A DNA stretch of 40,944 nucleotides from a virus. The notes under the pieces were generated by a model, which saw only the letters and a list, made by a program, of their open reading frames with translations, did not search any database and was not told the origin of the DNA. This document shows, piece by piece, positions 14,760-22,756 of the stretch. The first letter of the stretch is position 1. The number at the start of each line of letters is the position of its first letter. The position numbers and the translations under genes are program-made. The stretch spans positions 1 to 40,944 of IMG/VR virus record IMGVR_UViG_3300025669_000084; one strand, 5' to 3'.

Positions 14760-14955
14760 TTTTATCACTCTTTATTGTTTTTATTGAATTCGAAATTGTA
14801 AACTTTGGCATACACATACCAAAAATTGGTTTCAAATCCTTAACTAATTTATCCCTCATCTCAATCATTTGTTCATAAGTAGCTGTTGATTCTAAACAAA
14901 TAATATAATACTTGTTTGGTTCTAACTCTTTTATTCCAATAACATTATACATCAT
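14752..14955 (-). CDS. Small early protein, function unknown
   Basis: A 67-residue protein with a YNVIGIKELEPNKYYIICLE strand pair, a helix about 28-40 and a final strand, which is an alpha/beta sandwich pattern. It starts at ATG 14955, overlapping the stop of 14952-15143 by four bases, so the two are coupled. No family recognised. Confidence 0.65.
   Translation of the reverse strand: MMYNVIGIKELEPNKYYIICLESTATYEQMIEMRDKLVKDLKPIFGMCMPKFTISNSIKTIKSDKNG
14762..14788 (-). repeat. 27-bp direct repeat around a translation start, copy 2
   Basis: Exact second copy of 14581-14607. It falls within the 3' end of gene 14752-14955 and supplies the ribosome-binding site of the broken gene, so the end of that gene and the start signal are shared. 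Confidence 0.85.
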
Positions 14956-15143
14956 TCACCACTACTTATTGCTAGGATTTCTATTTCATCTCCTAGTTCT
15001 ACCATACCAAATTGTTCTTCAGTAACAGTTATTGAAGAAAACGAGTCTCTTTCATCTTTTATTGTTAGAATATATTTTATATATTCATCTATTCGGTTGT
15101 TTCCACGGTTTCCTAACACAGATTCTTTTTTCACAATTCTCAT
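14952..15143 (-). CDS. Small leaderless early protein, beta-rich
   Basis: A 63-residue protein. KYILTIKDERDSFSSITVTE and VELGDEIEILAISSGE suggest a small beta barrel of the OB or translation-factor type, but this is only a pattern. It starts at ATG 15143 with a TATA centre about 26 bp upstream and no ribosome-binding site. It heads the operon running down to 14254. Confidence 0.65.
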   Translation of the reverse strand: MRIVKKESVLGNRGNNRIDEYIKYILTIKDERDSFSSITVTEEQFGMVELGDEIEILAISSGE

Positions 15144-15159
15144 AATATAATATATATTA

Positions 15160-15180
15160 TATAGTATATATAGTTTATTA
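15160..15180 (-). promoter_or_regulatory. Early-type promoter for the 15143-14254 small-gene operon
   Basis: The minus strand reads TAATAAACTATATATACTAT, matching the early family. The TATA centre lies near 15169, 26 bp from ATG 15143. The rest of the gap up to the terminase stop at 15330 is AT-rich and shows no gene. Confidence 0.7.
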
Positions 15181-15329
15181 TTTTCTTATTAAAGTCTTCT
15201 TTAATCACTCAATTCTTATTAAAGTTTAAGACCATTTTCTTTAATAACTAATACACCATTTAAATACTAACCCTCAAAAACAGTTCTAACCCTATTCTAT
15301 CCTAGACAAAAACACCATGATAAAACGAC

Positions 15330-16745
15330 TCACGCCCAGATACTGCTAGAACCACTACAAGAATACCTACTATGATTAATCATCAAAGCATCAGAAAAGT
15401 TAGGACTCTTCTTCTCACCCTCAACAGGCTCACGCTCCTTAGGAAAATCCAAAATACGCAACTTACCACTATTATCATAATCTATACGCAACAAACTCAA
15501 CTCCTGAATCAACTCAGGATGATTAGGAATACTTATCATATCACGCACGAAACTCCTAGCCAAACTAATATACGACTTACTCTTCCAATTAGGAAAACGC
15601 TTCATATCATTAACATCAAAAGTATCCTTACTACTAGCAATGAAAGCAGTAACCTTAGTACATAAACCAGTATTCATTAACATATCAGTAACCCCACCAC
15701 CAACACCTAAATCATCAATCTTAATCTCATCACAACCATACTCCCCATCCAACTCTACAATCCTACCAAAAGTATAAGTCGTAGGCTTACCAGTATACTC
15801 CTCAACATATAAATGAGAACTCAACTCCCCTTGAACCTTACGAATCATAATAACATTCTTATCCGTACCAAAACGTGCAACATCACAACTCAACACTATC
15901 TTAATAGGGTGAACGCTATTAAACACTATACTCCTATCCACAGCCTCCCTAATCTTCTCTCTAGGAATTAACACGTCCTCACTATCCTTAGGGAATAAAG
16001 CCTGGTACAATATACGATACTCTCTAGGAGTTAAAGCTAGTTTTTGCTCATCACGAAACTCAACAGTCAACCTACCCTCACTAATAGCTATCTCATCATT
16101 AATACGTATCTTATCAAAATCAGGACTACACCAATGCTCATACATCTGATTATCAACATGCCAAGGATTACCAATCTCTACCAAACTACTATCAGGATTA
16201 TCACCAAGCATCCTATGAATCTTCTGTCTATAAACTGAATGTGGTACTAAGCATGACTCATCTAATATAATCAAATCCCCACCATGACCCATCAACCTCA
16301 TAGCAGTACCAGCTGCACTCAAAGTCTTCATCTCACAACCATTCTTAAAAGTTATACGACTCCTACTAACCTCTTTCTTAATCCTTTGAGCTCCAGTAGT
16401 ATCAGTATCTAACATATTAATGAATACTGGATGACTAACTAACAAATCAGCTATATAATTCCTAAGGATAGCCGTCTGGTCACCAGTAGGAGCAATCAAT
16501 AAAATCCTCTTATTCCTATGAAACAATATATATAATACTACTGCTATTGCTACGCTGTAAGTCTTACCATACCTAGTCATAGCACTAATAATCAATCTCT
16601 TACTCTTATCAAAAGCTATACTCTCTATAATCCTTAATTGTATTGGTGTTGCTTTAATATGAGGGAATAAGAAGTCTATTAAACATTCTGCGTCTTCTTC
16701 ATAAATCGCTTTTGTTAGTACCTTGTCCAATTCTAGATTAACCAC
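15330..16745 (-). CDS. Terminase large subunit
   Basis: A 471-residue DNA-packaging motor. Residues 54-64 (SAMTRYGKTYS) are the Walker A loop and 157-164 (DLIILDES) the Walker B and catalytic Glu. The C-terminal RNase H-like nuclease has acidic residues in CDVARFGTDKN (Asp288), IKIDDLGVGGG (Asp344/345) and SPNFSDALMI (Asp452). Length and motif order are typical. It starts at GTG 16745, which lies at the predicted transcription start (TATA centre about 16771), so it is probably a leaderless GTG message. The small subunit candidate is in the operon upstream at 18749-19222. Confidence 0.93.
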   Translation of the reverse strand: MVNLELDKVLTKAIYEEDAECLIDFLFPHIKATPIQLRIIESIAFDKSKRLIISAMTRYGKTYSVAIAVVLYILFHRNKRILLIAPTGDQTAILRNYIADLLVSHPVFINMLDTDTTGAQRIKKEVSRSRITFKNGCEMKTLSAAGTAMRLMGHGGDLIILDESCLVPHSVYRQKIHRMLGDNPDSSLVEIGNPWHVDNQMYEHWCSPDFDKIRINDEIAISEGRLTVEFRDEQKLALTPREYRILYQALFPKDSEDVLIPREKIREAVDRSIVFNSVHPIKIVLSCDVARFGTDKNVIMIRKVQGELSSHLYVEEYTGKPTTYTFGRIVELDGEYGCDEIKIDDLGVGGGVTDMLMNTGLCTKVTAFIASSKDTFDVNDMKRFPNWKSKSYISLARSFVRDMISIPNHPELIQELSLLRIDYDNSGKLRILDFPKEREPVEGEKKSPNFSDALMINHSRYSCSGSSSIWA

Positions 16746-16766
16746 TATAAAATAATAAAATAATTA

Positions 16767-16779
16767 ATAATATAAAAAA
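16767..16779 (-). promoter_or_regulatory. TATA promoter for the large terminase
   Basis: The minus strand reads TTTTTTTATATTATTAATTA around this site. The oligo-T run may end the methyltransferase message, and the TATA centre is about 26 bp from GTG 16745. The same sequence precedes the zinc-ribbon gene starting at 31264. Confidence 0.55.
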
Positions 16780-16806
16780 AGAATAGATTACTATTAAATT
16801 ATGGAA

Positions 16807-18081
16807 TTATAAAAACTCATTTAATTTTGTTTTATAATTAGCAATCCTCTTATTTGCTATTTTAATATAATCCTTATTAATCTCAAAACCTATGAATCTC
16901 TTATTATTCTTTAAAGATACTAACGCAGTAGTTCCTGCACCCATGAATGGGTCTAATACTATCCCAGACTCAAAACCCTTATTACAACCACAATTAGTAA
17001 ATGTTTTGTTTTTTATTTTTTTACTCATTGATTCTAATATCCTTCTTTTAGCATCACTTAGATTCTGTGCCATTCCTTTATTATAATCTTTGGTTGCTTT
17101 TCCTTCATAATTTTCTATTAATTTAGTTTTTTCATATTCATATATTGTTTTTCTAGGTTCCCCACAACTTTTACAAATATATTCAGGACAACTAGACTTA
17201 ATAATTGGTAAGATTAAATCTTCTGGATAAGTAGCAAAGTGTGCTTCTTTGAATGGTTTAGTTGTTATCTTCCAAACAGTACGCTTATTCTTCCATAATG
17301 GAGATAATTTATTATATGTTAGATTATTGGACCCCCCACTTGGTGTTGGTTCTTTTCCATGTGAACTTAATGGTCTTTTAGCATGTTTTTTTGAATATCT
17401 TTCAATAGTTTTATCAAATTGTTGTTCAAAATAATACTTCTTATTCTTAACAAAAAAGAAGACATACTCAAAATCTACTGTGAACCTATCTTTAACACTA
17501 CTAGGCATACAATTTGGTTTATTCCATATAATAGTATTCCTTAAAATCCACCCTCTATTAATCATTTCTAAAGCAAACCTAAAAGGGATACCAATAAGGC
17601 ATTTAGATTTTAATTTTCTATTCTTTGTTCTTTCTTTATTACTTAAAGTGTTCAAACACTTTGTTGAACAAAATTCTGAATTTGGTTTTCCATCAAATTC
17701 TTTTTCACAAACCCTACATATTTTTTTTACACTTATCTTATTAAAATTATCTCTAGAAGGTCTATCCCATTCTTTAGGTATTTGATATACTTCTTTTGAT
17801 TTACTTAAATCAGTTCCGATACCTTTACCACTTCCATAATAAGTATCTCCTATATTAACAAAACAAGAACCAGTTTTCTTTAATACTCTTTTAACTCCAT
17901 CAAAAATATCACATAATTTATTAATGTAATCATTAAAATCTGATTCTAAACCTAATTGACCTTCTATCCCATAATCTCTTAACGCCCAGTAGGGCGGACT
18001 TGTAACACAAAGGTCAATTGTATTATCTTCTAATTTTTTTAATCCAGTCAAACAATCTATATTATGTATTTTATTAATCAT
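16807..18081 (-). CDS. DNA methyltransferase, beta-class (N4-cytosine or N6-adenine)
   Basis: A 424-residue enzyme with motif IV TSPPYW at residues 27-32 near the N-terminus and motif I DPFMGAGTTALVS near residue 385, followed by a GFEINKDYI motif. This order is typical of beta-class amino-methyltransferases; TSPPY is commonest among N4-cytosine enzymes but does not fix the base. The middle contains two Cys clusters: CRVCEKEF followed by CSTKC (about 115-140), and CKSCGEPR followed later by CGC. These suggest zinc-stabilised target-recognition inserts. It starts at ATG 18081, immediately after the stop of 18082-18240. No cognate restriction enzyme is adjacent, so it may protect viral DNA from host restriction. 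The target site cannot be read. Confidence 0.88.
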   Translation of the reverse strand: MINKIHNIDCLTGLKKLEDNTIDLCVTSPPYWALRDYGIEGQLGLESDFNDYINKLCDIFDGVKRVLKKTGSCFVNIGDTYYGSGKGIGTDLSKSKEVYQIPKEWDRPSRDNFNKISVKKICRVCEKEFDGKPNSEFCSTKCLNTLSNKERTKNRKLKSKCLIGIPFRFALEMINRGWILRNTIIWNKPNCMPSSVKDRFTVDFEYVFFFVKNKKYYFEQQFDKTIERYSKKHAKRPLSSHGKEPTPSGGSNNLTYNKLSPLWKNKRTVWKITTKPFKEAHFATYPEDLILPIIKSSCPEYICKSCGEPRKTIYEYEKTKLIENYEGKATKDYNKGMAQNLSDAKRRILESMSKKIKNKTFTNCGCNKGFESGIVLDPFMGAGTTALVSLKNNKRFIGFEINKDYIKIANKRIANYKTKLNEFL

Positions 18082-18240
18082 TCATACCCATTCTCCTTTC
18101 TTAACATGGTCATCAATCTTAAACTGTATAGAATACTTCAAAGACTTAGCCAAACCAACCTCACTATGGTCAAGACAATACATTACTGCTTCAATATCAC
18201 TCTGATACAAACATAAGTTTATTGGAGTACAATTCTTCAT
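18082..18240 (-). CDS. Small Cys-containing early protein
   Basis: A 52-residue protein starting MKNCTPINLCLYQSDIEAVM at ATG 18240 and ending TGA next to the methyltransferase ATG (TGAATG). It has three Cys and an acidic-helix/beta pattern. GTTAAGAAAGGAGAATG at its end may serve as the methyltransferase ribosome-binding site. Function unknown. Confidence 0.6.
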   Translation of the reverse strand: MKNCTPINLCLYQSDIEAVMYCLDHSEVGLAKSLKYSIQFKIDDHVKKGEWV

Positions 18241-18407
18241 TACCTCAACTTCTTAAAATCCTTAATAAAATCAGTACCAGCACCAGCCATCCCATGCTTA
18301 AGACAAACCCATGGACGTTTACTCTTTGGATTACAATTACATTCGTAAGAATCTCTAATCTCTTTTCTAAATTTCTCTACCTCATCTAATGTTAATTCAT
18401 TCTTCAT
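18240..18407 (-). CDS. Small protein with a Cys-His cluster
   Basis: A 55-residue protein. It has a helix (about 1-20), then YECNCNPKSKRPWVCLKHGM with three Cys and one His spaced as in a small zinc site, and a Gly-rich C-terminal stretch. It starts at ATG 18407, overlapping the stop of the previous gene. Function unknown; zinc binding is inferred only from spacing. Confidence 0.6.
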   Translation of the reverse strand: MKNELTLDEVEKFRKEIRDSYECNCNPKSKRPWVCLKHGMAGAGTDFIKDFKKLR

Positions 18408-18553
18408 TCAACCACATAATCAAAATTTATACCTGTTTCTTTTAATATTTTATCTAATTCTTCCTTCTTTTTCTTCATTCTTTCTTGCCATTCATCTTCT
18501 GGTATGCTCATAGTCTTAATAATGTCATCTGCTTGTTTACCTTTAAATTTCAT
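18404..18553 (-). CDS. Small helical protein
   Basis: A 49-residue protein starting MKFKGKQADDIIKT at ATG 18553. The C-terminal IPEDEWQERMKKKKEELDKI region resembles the tail of the broken gene at 14640-14759, so both may belong to one family of small helical proteins. It is coupled to the next gene by a four-base overlap. Confidence 0.6.
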   Translation of the reverse strand: MKFKGKQADDIIKTMSIPEDEWQERMKKKKEELDKILKETGINFDYVVE

Positions 18554-18566
18554 ACAACTTCATCCT

Positions 18567-18752
18567 CTATACATAATTATGTTTTTGTTCTTTTGACTTA
18601 ACATAATCTTTAACTTCTAATTTTAGTTTTTTATGGTCATTATGATGCACTACACCATCATCTAGTTTACAACTCTCACCTATCTTGATTTCATTGTCTA
18701 TAATATCTTCTTCAACATATTTGTCTTCAACATAACTATTATCCTCACTCAT
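18567..18752 (-). CDS. Small acidic protein
   Basis: A 61-residue, Asp/Glu-rich protein starting MSEDNSYVEDKYVEEDIID at ATG 18752, overlapping the terminase gene stop. The C-terminal third is Lys-rich. It is probably largely disordered. It may be a terminase-linked accessory factor from its place in the operon, but nothing in the sequence proves this. Confidence 0.6.
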   Translation of the reverse strand: MSEDNSYVEDKYVEEDIIDNEIKIGESCKLDDGVVHHNDHKKLKLEVKDYVKSKEQKHNYV

Positions 18753-19222
18753 ACAACTTCATCCTCATTAACAATCTCAACACTACACTCCTCCTCCTTC
18801 TTATCAGAATACTTCTCCAAGAAATACGTATAATCAATTGTTTTTGTCTCTATATCTATTTTATCTGCAATCCTATCCTTAATACCCCAAGCCTCCAACA
18901 ACTTAGTATAATTATCAATCAACAAAGCAAGAGTCCTACTACAACGGTCAATCATTACTTGGTCATTAGTCCTAGCCAGATTCCTCTGAGTCTTCTTAAT
19001 AGCACTCAACAAAGGCAACTCGAGATTAAGAGTTAGATTATCTATCTGCCCAGGCTTCATATGTTTTAATATAGCCCTAATATCCCTAGTAATAGTACTA
19101 TCACTAACCTTGTACTTTTTACCTAATTGTGTTCTAGAAATATTCCAAGGTCCTATTTGTTTGAGTAGAATTGTTATTGCTGTTCTTCTTTCTTGCGTTT
19201 TTCTGCGATTTGTTTTGACCAT
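18749..19222 (-). CDS. Terminase small subunit candidate
   Basis: A 157-residue protein with an N-terminal helix-turn-helix (about 15-60, including SRTQLGKKYKVSDSTITRDI) and long helices about 65-125 that could form the oligomerisation core, followed by an acidic C-terminus. This layout matches small terminases, which bind the packaging site. It opens the operon that leads to the methyltransferase and precedes the large subunit. It starts at ATG 19222 about 29 bp from a TATA element. A generic transcription regulator is the alternative. Confidence 0.65.
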   Translation of the reverse strand: MVKTNRRKTQERRTAITILLKQIGPWNISRTQLGKKYKVSDSTITRDIRAILKHMKPGQIDNLTLNLELPLLSAIKKTQRNLARTNDQVMIDRCSRTLALLIDNYTKLLEAWGIKDRIADKIDIETKTIDYTYFLEKYSDKKEEECSVEIVNEDEVV

Positions 19223-19239
19223 ATTAATAGTATTATATT

Positions 19240-19264
19240 ATTTAATAATATAAATAGTTTATTA
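19240..19264 (-). promoter_or_regulatory. TATA promoter for the terminase small-subunit operon
   Basis: The minus strand reads AATAAACTATTTATATTATT, a variant of the early family with TTTATATT replacing TATATATA. The centre is about 29 bp upstream of ATG 19222. Confidence 0.6.
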
Positions 19265-19265
19265 T

Positions 19266-19343
19266 TTATTCTTCAATAAATATGTAGAAATAGATTAAAA
19301 ATGGTAATAGTGGTAAAACCCACCACCAAAATATATTCATCAT
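19266..19343 (-). CDS. Tiny membrane peptide
   Basis: A 25-residue frame, MMNIFWWWVLPLLPFLIYFY then IFIEE, starting at ATG 19343 within the end of 19340-19504. It is one continuous hydrophobic segment with three Trp at the start. The overlap with the upstream gene suggests translational coupling. It may be a small membrane-active peptide, but its size makes confidence low. Confidence 0.4.
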   Translation of the reverse strand: MMNIFWWWVLPLLPFLIYFYIFIEE

Positions 19344-19504
19344 TCATCACTCTCATTAAAACTTATTTTTACACTAAAATAAAGAAGAAACATAAAGACT
19401 AAAATCCCAAATCTTCCTGAAATAGCATAACTATAAGCACAAACTCCTAAACATAAAAATAATCCTAAAGCAACAATCATCATACCTGTATTATATTTCA
19501 TCAT
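19340..19504 (-). CDS. Small membrane protein with two hydrophobic segments
   Basis: A 54-residue protein starting MMKYNTGMMIVALGLFLCLG at ATG 19504, with GGAGAGGATGG upstream. Hydrophobic segments at about 8-27 and 32-45 suggest two membrane helices joined by a short SGR turn, and the tail is acidic. It resembles holin-like or small accessory membrane proteins in shape only. Confidence 0.55.
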   Translation of the reverse strand: MMKYNTGMMIVALGLFLCLGVCAYSYAISGRFGILVFMFLLYFSVKISFNESDE

Positions 19505-19575
19505 TCCATCCTCTCCATTATCATAATAGGAATCATTTTACAACAAAAAACAAAACCCCCAAAAAACCATATCAT
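19501..19575 (-). CDS. Possible tiny hydrophobic peptide
   Basis: A 24-residue frame beginning MIWFFGGFVFCCKM that ends over the ATGATG of the next gene (stop and start share bases). No clear ribosome-binding site precedes it. It may be a leader peptide that couples translation or simple chance. It is listed because overlaps of this kind continue through the operon. Confidence 0.25.
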   Translation of the reverse strand: MIWFFGGFVFCCKMIPIMIMERME

Positions 19576-19586
19576 ACAAAGGAAAA

Positions 19587-20195
19587 TCAAACATCATCAC
19601 TTATATACACTTCCTTCTTAACAATAAAAGCCTCATCAATCACATCATCAAAAAGCCTACCCTCCCCACCACGCAATATAATCCTCTTCAACAACGTACT
19701 AGGCTTAACATGAGCATTACGCTTCAAAGCATTAGCCTTCTGAGTCTCAAACTTTAACTCAGCAGGACTACTACAATACCTACCATTACTAGTCTTCTTG
19801 TAATACTTCTTCAAACCAAGACTATAAATTATATGTCCTCTCAATTGGCTAACATTACCCTCTTTATTATTCTCCTCAATAATATCATATACTTTATCAA
19901 CAAAATCAAAAACTGTCTTAGGAGTATAATAATAAATCCTACTTGCACTCCTCATAATCCTAAGCTTATACTTTTTAAGATTAGAACCACCGTGAGAACC
20001 AAAAATAGAACTTATATCATTACTAAAAATATCAAAACCATAATCATATTTTAAAATCCTAAATATGTTTCTAACAACAGGATTACTACACCCAAGAATA
20101 CTACTTAACTCATCCATACTCATAGACTTATTATTGATAATCTTCAAAAAATCAAATTGTCTCAACATATACTCCTTATCAGGTATCCTACTCAT
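19587..20195 (-). CDS. Helix-turn-helix protein of the early operon
   Basis: A 202-residue protein. The N-terminal about 60 residues form a helix-turn-helix (MSMDELSSILGCSNPVVRNI), followed by a basic linker, a helical middle part and a Lys/Arg-rich C-terminal half. It starts at ATG 20195 with GAGGAG upstream and overlaps the previous gene by four bases. A DNA-binding regulator or replication initiator-like role is possible; no catalytic motif is visible. Confidence 0.65.
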   Translation of the reverse strand: MSRIPDKEYMLRQFDFLKIINNKSMSMDELSSILGCSNPVVRNIFRILKYDYGFDIFSNDISSIFGSHGGSNLKKYKLRIMRSASRIYYYTPKTVFDFVDKVYDIIEENNKEGNVSQLRGHIIYSLGLKKYYKKTSNGRYCSSPAELKFETQKANALKRNAHVKPSTLLKRIILRGGEGRLFDDVIDEAFIVKKEVYISDDV

Positions 20196-20452
20196 TTCTT
20201 CAACTCCTCTTTCATTTCACATATTAAATCAAACATTTCTTCTCTATTTTTTACATTCTCCATTAAATGTTTTTCTATAATATTTAATATTTTCTTTCTT
20301 TCATCCTTTCTAATATTAGTTATTATTTGATTAAACATCTTTCCTTTAGCATTATCCATTTCTAATAAATCTGCTAATTGTAGTGCTAACTTAGAAACAA
20401 AAGGGTCTGCACCATAATCACGTCTTATTTCATTTGCTAATATATGTTTCAT
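20192..20452 (-). CDS. Small helical protein
   Basis: About 86 residues starting MKHILANEIRRDYGADPF at ATG 20452, chosen because GGAATGAT lies just upstream. An in-frame ATG at 20491 would overlap the previous gene deeply. The protein is nearly all alpha-helical and charged, with possible coiled coil near the C-terminus. Function unknown. Confidence 0.65.
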   Translation of the reverse strand: MKHILANEIRRDYGADPFVSKLALQLADLLEMDNAKGKMFNQIITNIRKDERKKILNIIEKHLMENVKNREEMFDLICEMKEELKK

Positions 20453-20456
20453 TTTA

Positions 20457-20726
20457 TCATTCCTCTTCACACTTCTTAGTATTAATCTCACTCATCATCT
20501 TAATATCAGTATCCCTAAAAAACTCCAACCTAACAATATGAGCCTCCTTACGCTTCAAATCAAGCATATCAACCTTAAAAAATGCTTTACACTTAGGACA
20601 ATGAGCATACGGAATCCTAACATAATGCGTATTAACCCTTCTAGCAGTACTATAAACTCCTTTAAGGAAAACCCTCACGCTACCACGCTTACTACCATTA
20701 TTACACTTAGGACATAACAACCTCAT
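20457..20726 (-). CDS. Zinc-ribbon protein
   Basis: An 89-residue protein with CPKCNNGS (residues 5-12) and CPKCKAFF (about 43-50), a CxxC...CxxC ribbon, followed by a basic strand-helix region. It starts at ATG 20726, overlapping the previous stop. Nucleic-acid binding is likely but the partner is unknown. Confidence 0.75.
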   Translation of the reverse strand: MRLLCPKCNNGSKRGSVRVFLKGVYSTARRVNTHYVRIPYAHCPKCKAFFKVDMLDLKRKEAHIVRLEFFRDTDIKMMSEINTKKCEEE

Positions 20727-21589
20727 AATAAACCCCCACTCAACTCATAATAACCATCACCACTAATTATCACATTACCCTCCTTCCTCAACTTATTAAT
20801 AATATTATAGAAATTAGAATCAATCAAACTCAAATCCGTATGATGAACCCTACCCCTATGCAACAAGAAAAGTATCTTATCCTTAACAGCCTTCAACTCA
20901 ACCTTACCCCTCCTAACATACTTAATAGGAGCTTTAGGCTTGAAATTAACACCATACCTAGAAACATACGACCCAGACTCTAAAAAGTAAGACTCATCCT
21001 TCAAAACTATATTATAACCCTCACGCCTCAACCTAGCAATTATACTATCCTTCTTACCATCAAAACTCCTAAGAGACTCAGACTTAATAGGACCAAGACG
21101 TAACAACTCCAAAACCCTAAAACAAATACTACTAAACTCAGCCCTAGTCCTCTTATACCTTTTCTTCTTGGAAGGTCTGGAAACCTTCTTCTTTTCTAGT
21201 TCACGATTCCACATGTTAGGAATATCCTCTTCATTTACTACTACTTTAGGAAACTCAGGTTTAGGAAAAATAGGTTCTCCATTAACAGTCTCTTGTTTCA
21301 TAACAGTATTTTCTCTAATCATATCTTCATATAATTTATGAGACTTTTCAGCATAACTTTTTCTCCTACGTTCAATCTCCTCATCACTCATGAATAAAGG
21401 CTTCAAAACTGGCAACTCCTCATGAATCTCCATCTTGTGAGTAGTTCCACTCTTAGAAGTAATACATAAATCTATTCTTGTATCCCCATCCAAATCCTCA
21501 ATACAATCTAATAAACTTTGTAGCTTACTAGCAGTCTTACCAATCTCTTTCCATTTCCATCCACTAATTAATTCTGTTATAATATTCAT
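20723..21589 (-). CDS. Protein with two C-terminal winged-helix-like repeats
   Basis: A 288-residue protein. The N-terminal half is acidic and helical with no recognised family. Basic linkers follow near 135-150 (KKKRYKRTRAEF). Then come two domains of about 50 residues: ICFRVLELLRLGPIKSESLR with RLRREGYNIVLKDESYFLES, and KDKILFLLHRGRVHHTDLSL with KLRKEGNVIISGDGYYELSG. Each reads as a winged helix, so the protein probably binds DNA as a tandem. It is coupled to both neighbours by four-base overlaps. Confidence 0.65.
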   Translation of the reverse strand: MNIITELISGWKWKEIGKTASKLQSLLDCIEDLDGDTRIDLCITSKSGTTHKMEIHEELPVLKPLFMSDEEIERRRKSYAEKSHKLYEDMIRENTVMKQETVNGEPIFPKPEFPKVVVNEEDIPNMWNRELEKKKVSRPSKKKRYKRTRAEFSSICFRVLELLRLGPIKSESLRSFDGKKDSIIARLRREGYNIVLKDESYFLESGSYVSRYGVNFKPKAPIKYVRRGKVELKAVKDKILFLLHRGRVHHTDLSLIDSNFYNIINKLRKEGNVIISGDGYYELSGGLL

Positions 21590-22008
21590 TTTTCTTCATC
21601 CTCTAATTTGATTATTTTTGGTAATGTAGCAGTAACTACCTCAATCTTAGCTACAAATTGTATATCCTCTGATTTTGCAACATTCTCAAAACCCTTCTTA
21701 TCTAATTGTAAACATAACTTGTGTTCCTTAGCCCACTCCAAAGCAAGAGTCTTATCATATACTAAGTTAGTTTTAACCCTAATACCAACCCCACCTAAAA
21801 GCTTCTTATCACCATACAATCTATATTCATTAATTGCTAAATTACGTATTGATTCTTCGCTAACTTCTATCTCTTCTTTAGCAATCATAATACTATTTAT
21901 TAACTGGTTATTATTTGCTTCAAACTCTTTTTTCTTAACATCTAAGGAATCTTTCAATTCTTTAAAACATTCTCTTGATTTAATCAAGTTTATTAATTCA
22001 TTTTTCAT
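21586..22008 (-). CDS. Coiled-coil protein with an alpha/beta C-terminal domain
   Basis: About 140 residues from ATG 22008 (MKNELINLIK), chosen over the in-frame ATG 22023 because GGGTG sits before it and the previous gene stops at 22010. The first about 70 residues form a long helix. The next part, KKLLGGVGIRVKTNLVYDK then LEWAKEHKLCLQLDKKGFEN, is a compact alpha/beta domain that I believe occurs in other phage proteins near recombination genes, though I cannot name the family. Confidence 0.65.
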   Translation of the reverse strand: MKNELINLIKSRECFKELKDSLDVKKKEFEANNNQLINSIMIAKEEIEVSEESIRNLAINEYRLYGDKKLLGGVGIRVKTNLVYDKTLALEWAKEHKLCLQLDKKGFENVAKSEDIQFVAKIEVVTATLPKIIKLEDEEK

Positions 22009-22009
22009 T

Positions 22010-22309
22010 TTATTTGCACCCATTGATTATCATTTCCATAACGTATTCGAACTTGAAATGTTTACTAATAAGATTTTGTAACATACAAGCATAAACATCT
22101 TCTAATTTCTCAGTATCTAACTCATAATTTTTATTAAGTTTAGATAATTCTACGTCATAAGTATCCCTACTAGCATCATACATTATTTTAATGTTTTTTT
22201 TGCCTTTGTTTATTATTACATCAGAACCATCTCTCATAAAGATAAATTTGTTCATTTGTAGTTCTTTCCAATTTACTTGCTTCATTATATTTTTTAACAC
22301 TTCTTCCAT
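22010..22309 (-). CDS. First protein of the 22.3-19.3 kb operon, unknown
   Basis: A 99-residue, Lys/Asn/Glu-rich protein with helical ends and a beta pair in the centre (KFIFMRDGSDVIINKGKKN). It starts at ATG 22309 with AGTGAGTAAAT upstream and a leader of about 10 bases predicted from the TATA box. Function unknown. Confidence 0.65.
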   Translation of the reverse strand: MEEVLKNIMKQVNWKELQMNKFIFMRDGSDVIINKGKKNIKIMYDASRDTYDVELSKLNKNYELDTEKLEDVYACMLQNLISKHFKFEYVMEMIINGCK

Positions 22310-22329
22310 ATTTACTCACTTAATATAAT

Positions 22330-22357
22330 ATATAGTTTATAGTATATATAGTTTACT
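22330..22357 (-). promoter_or_regulatory. Early-type promoter with two motif copies
   Basis: The minus strand carries AGTAAACTATATATA at 22355-22341 and a second TAAACTATATATTA closer to the gene. The outer copy, with its centre near 22346, puts the start about 10 bases before ATG 22309. It drives the operon from 22309 to about 19266. Confidence 0.7.
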
Positions 22358-22363
22358 AATCTT

Positions 22364-22756
22364 TTAACATCCTGCTTTAATTAGATTAAACCATTTATCC
22401 ACTATTTCAGAACCAACTCTAATATCTACATAGAATTTAACACAATAATAATCGCTTCTTCCATCACTACTATCGTGATTGTATTGTTTAGTAATTGTTC
22501 TTATTTCGTTTCTTAATTCTTTGAATTTTTCGTTAAAACCTACATCATTATTATCTTTTTTAGTATAAGGATTGAATCCTAGTTTTTTAATTTCTATGTT
22601 AAGACTTTGACCCATAGAGTATCTTTCTATTCTTACTCCAAATTTCATCTCTGGGTATTTTTCTTTTAATTCTTTCTTAACCATCTTGGATACTTCTTTA
22701 ATATCCATACTAACATCATATTTTACTCCAGTAAAAGTTTTATTATTCATTTCCAT
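22364..22756 (-). CDS. LPD29-like domain protein
   Basis: A 130-residue protein whose first half follows the LPD29 pattern of polyvalent-protein accessory domains: YDVSMDIKEVSKMVKKELKE, then KFGVRIERYSMGQSLNIEIK. These domains accompany DNA-modifying or conjugative-system proteins and phage early genes; their role is unclear. It is a stand-alone unit with its own promoter and starts at ATG 22756, 26 bp from the TATA centre, so it is probably leaderless. Confidence 0.6.
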   Translation of the reverse strand: MEMNNKTFTGVKYDVSMDIKEVSKMVKKELKEKYPEMKFGVRIERYSMGQSLNIEIKKLGFNPYTKKDNNDVGFNEKFKELRNEIRTITKQYNHDSSDGRSDYYCVKFYVDIRVGSEIVDKWFNLIKAGC

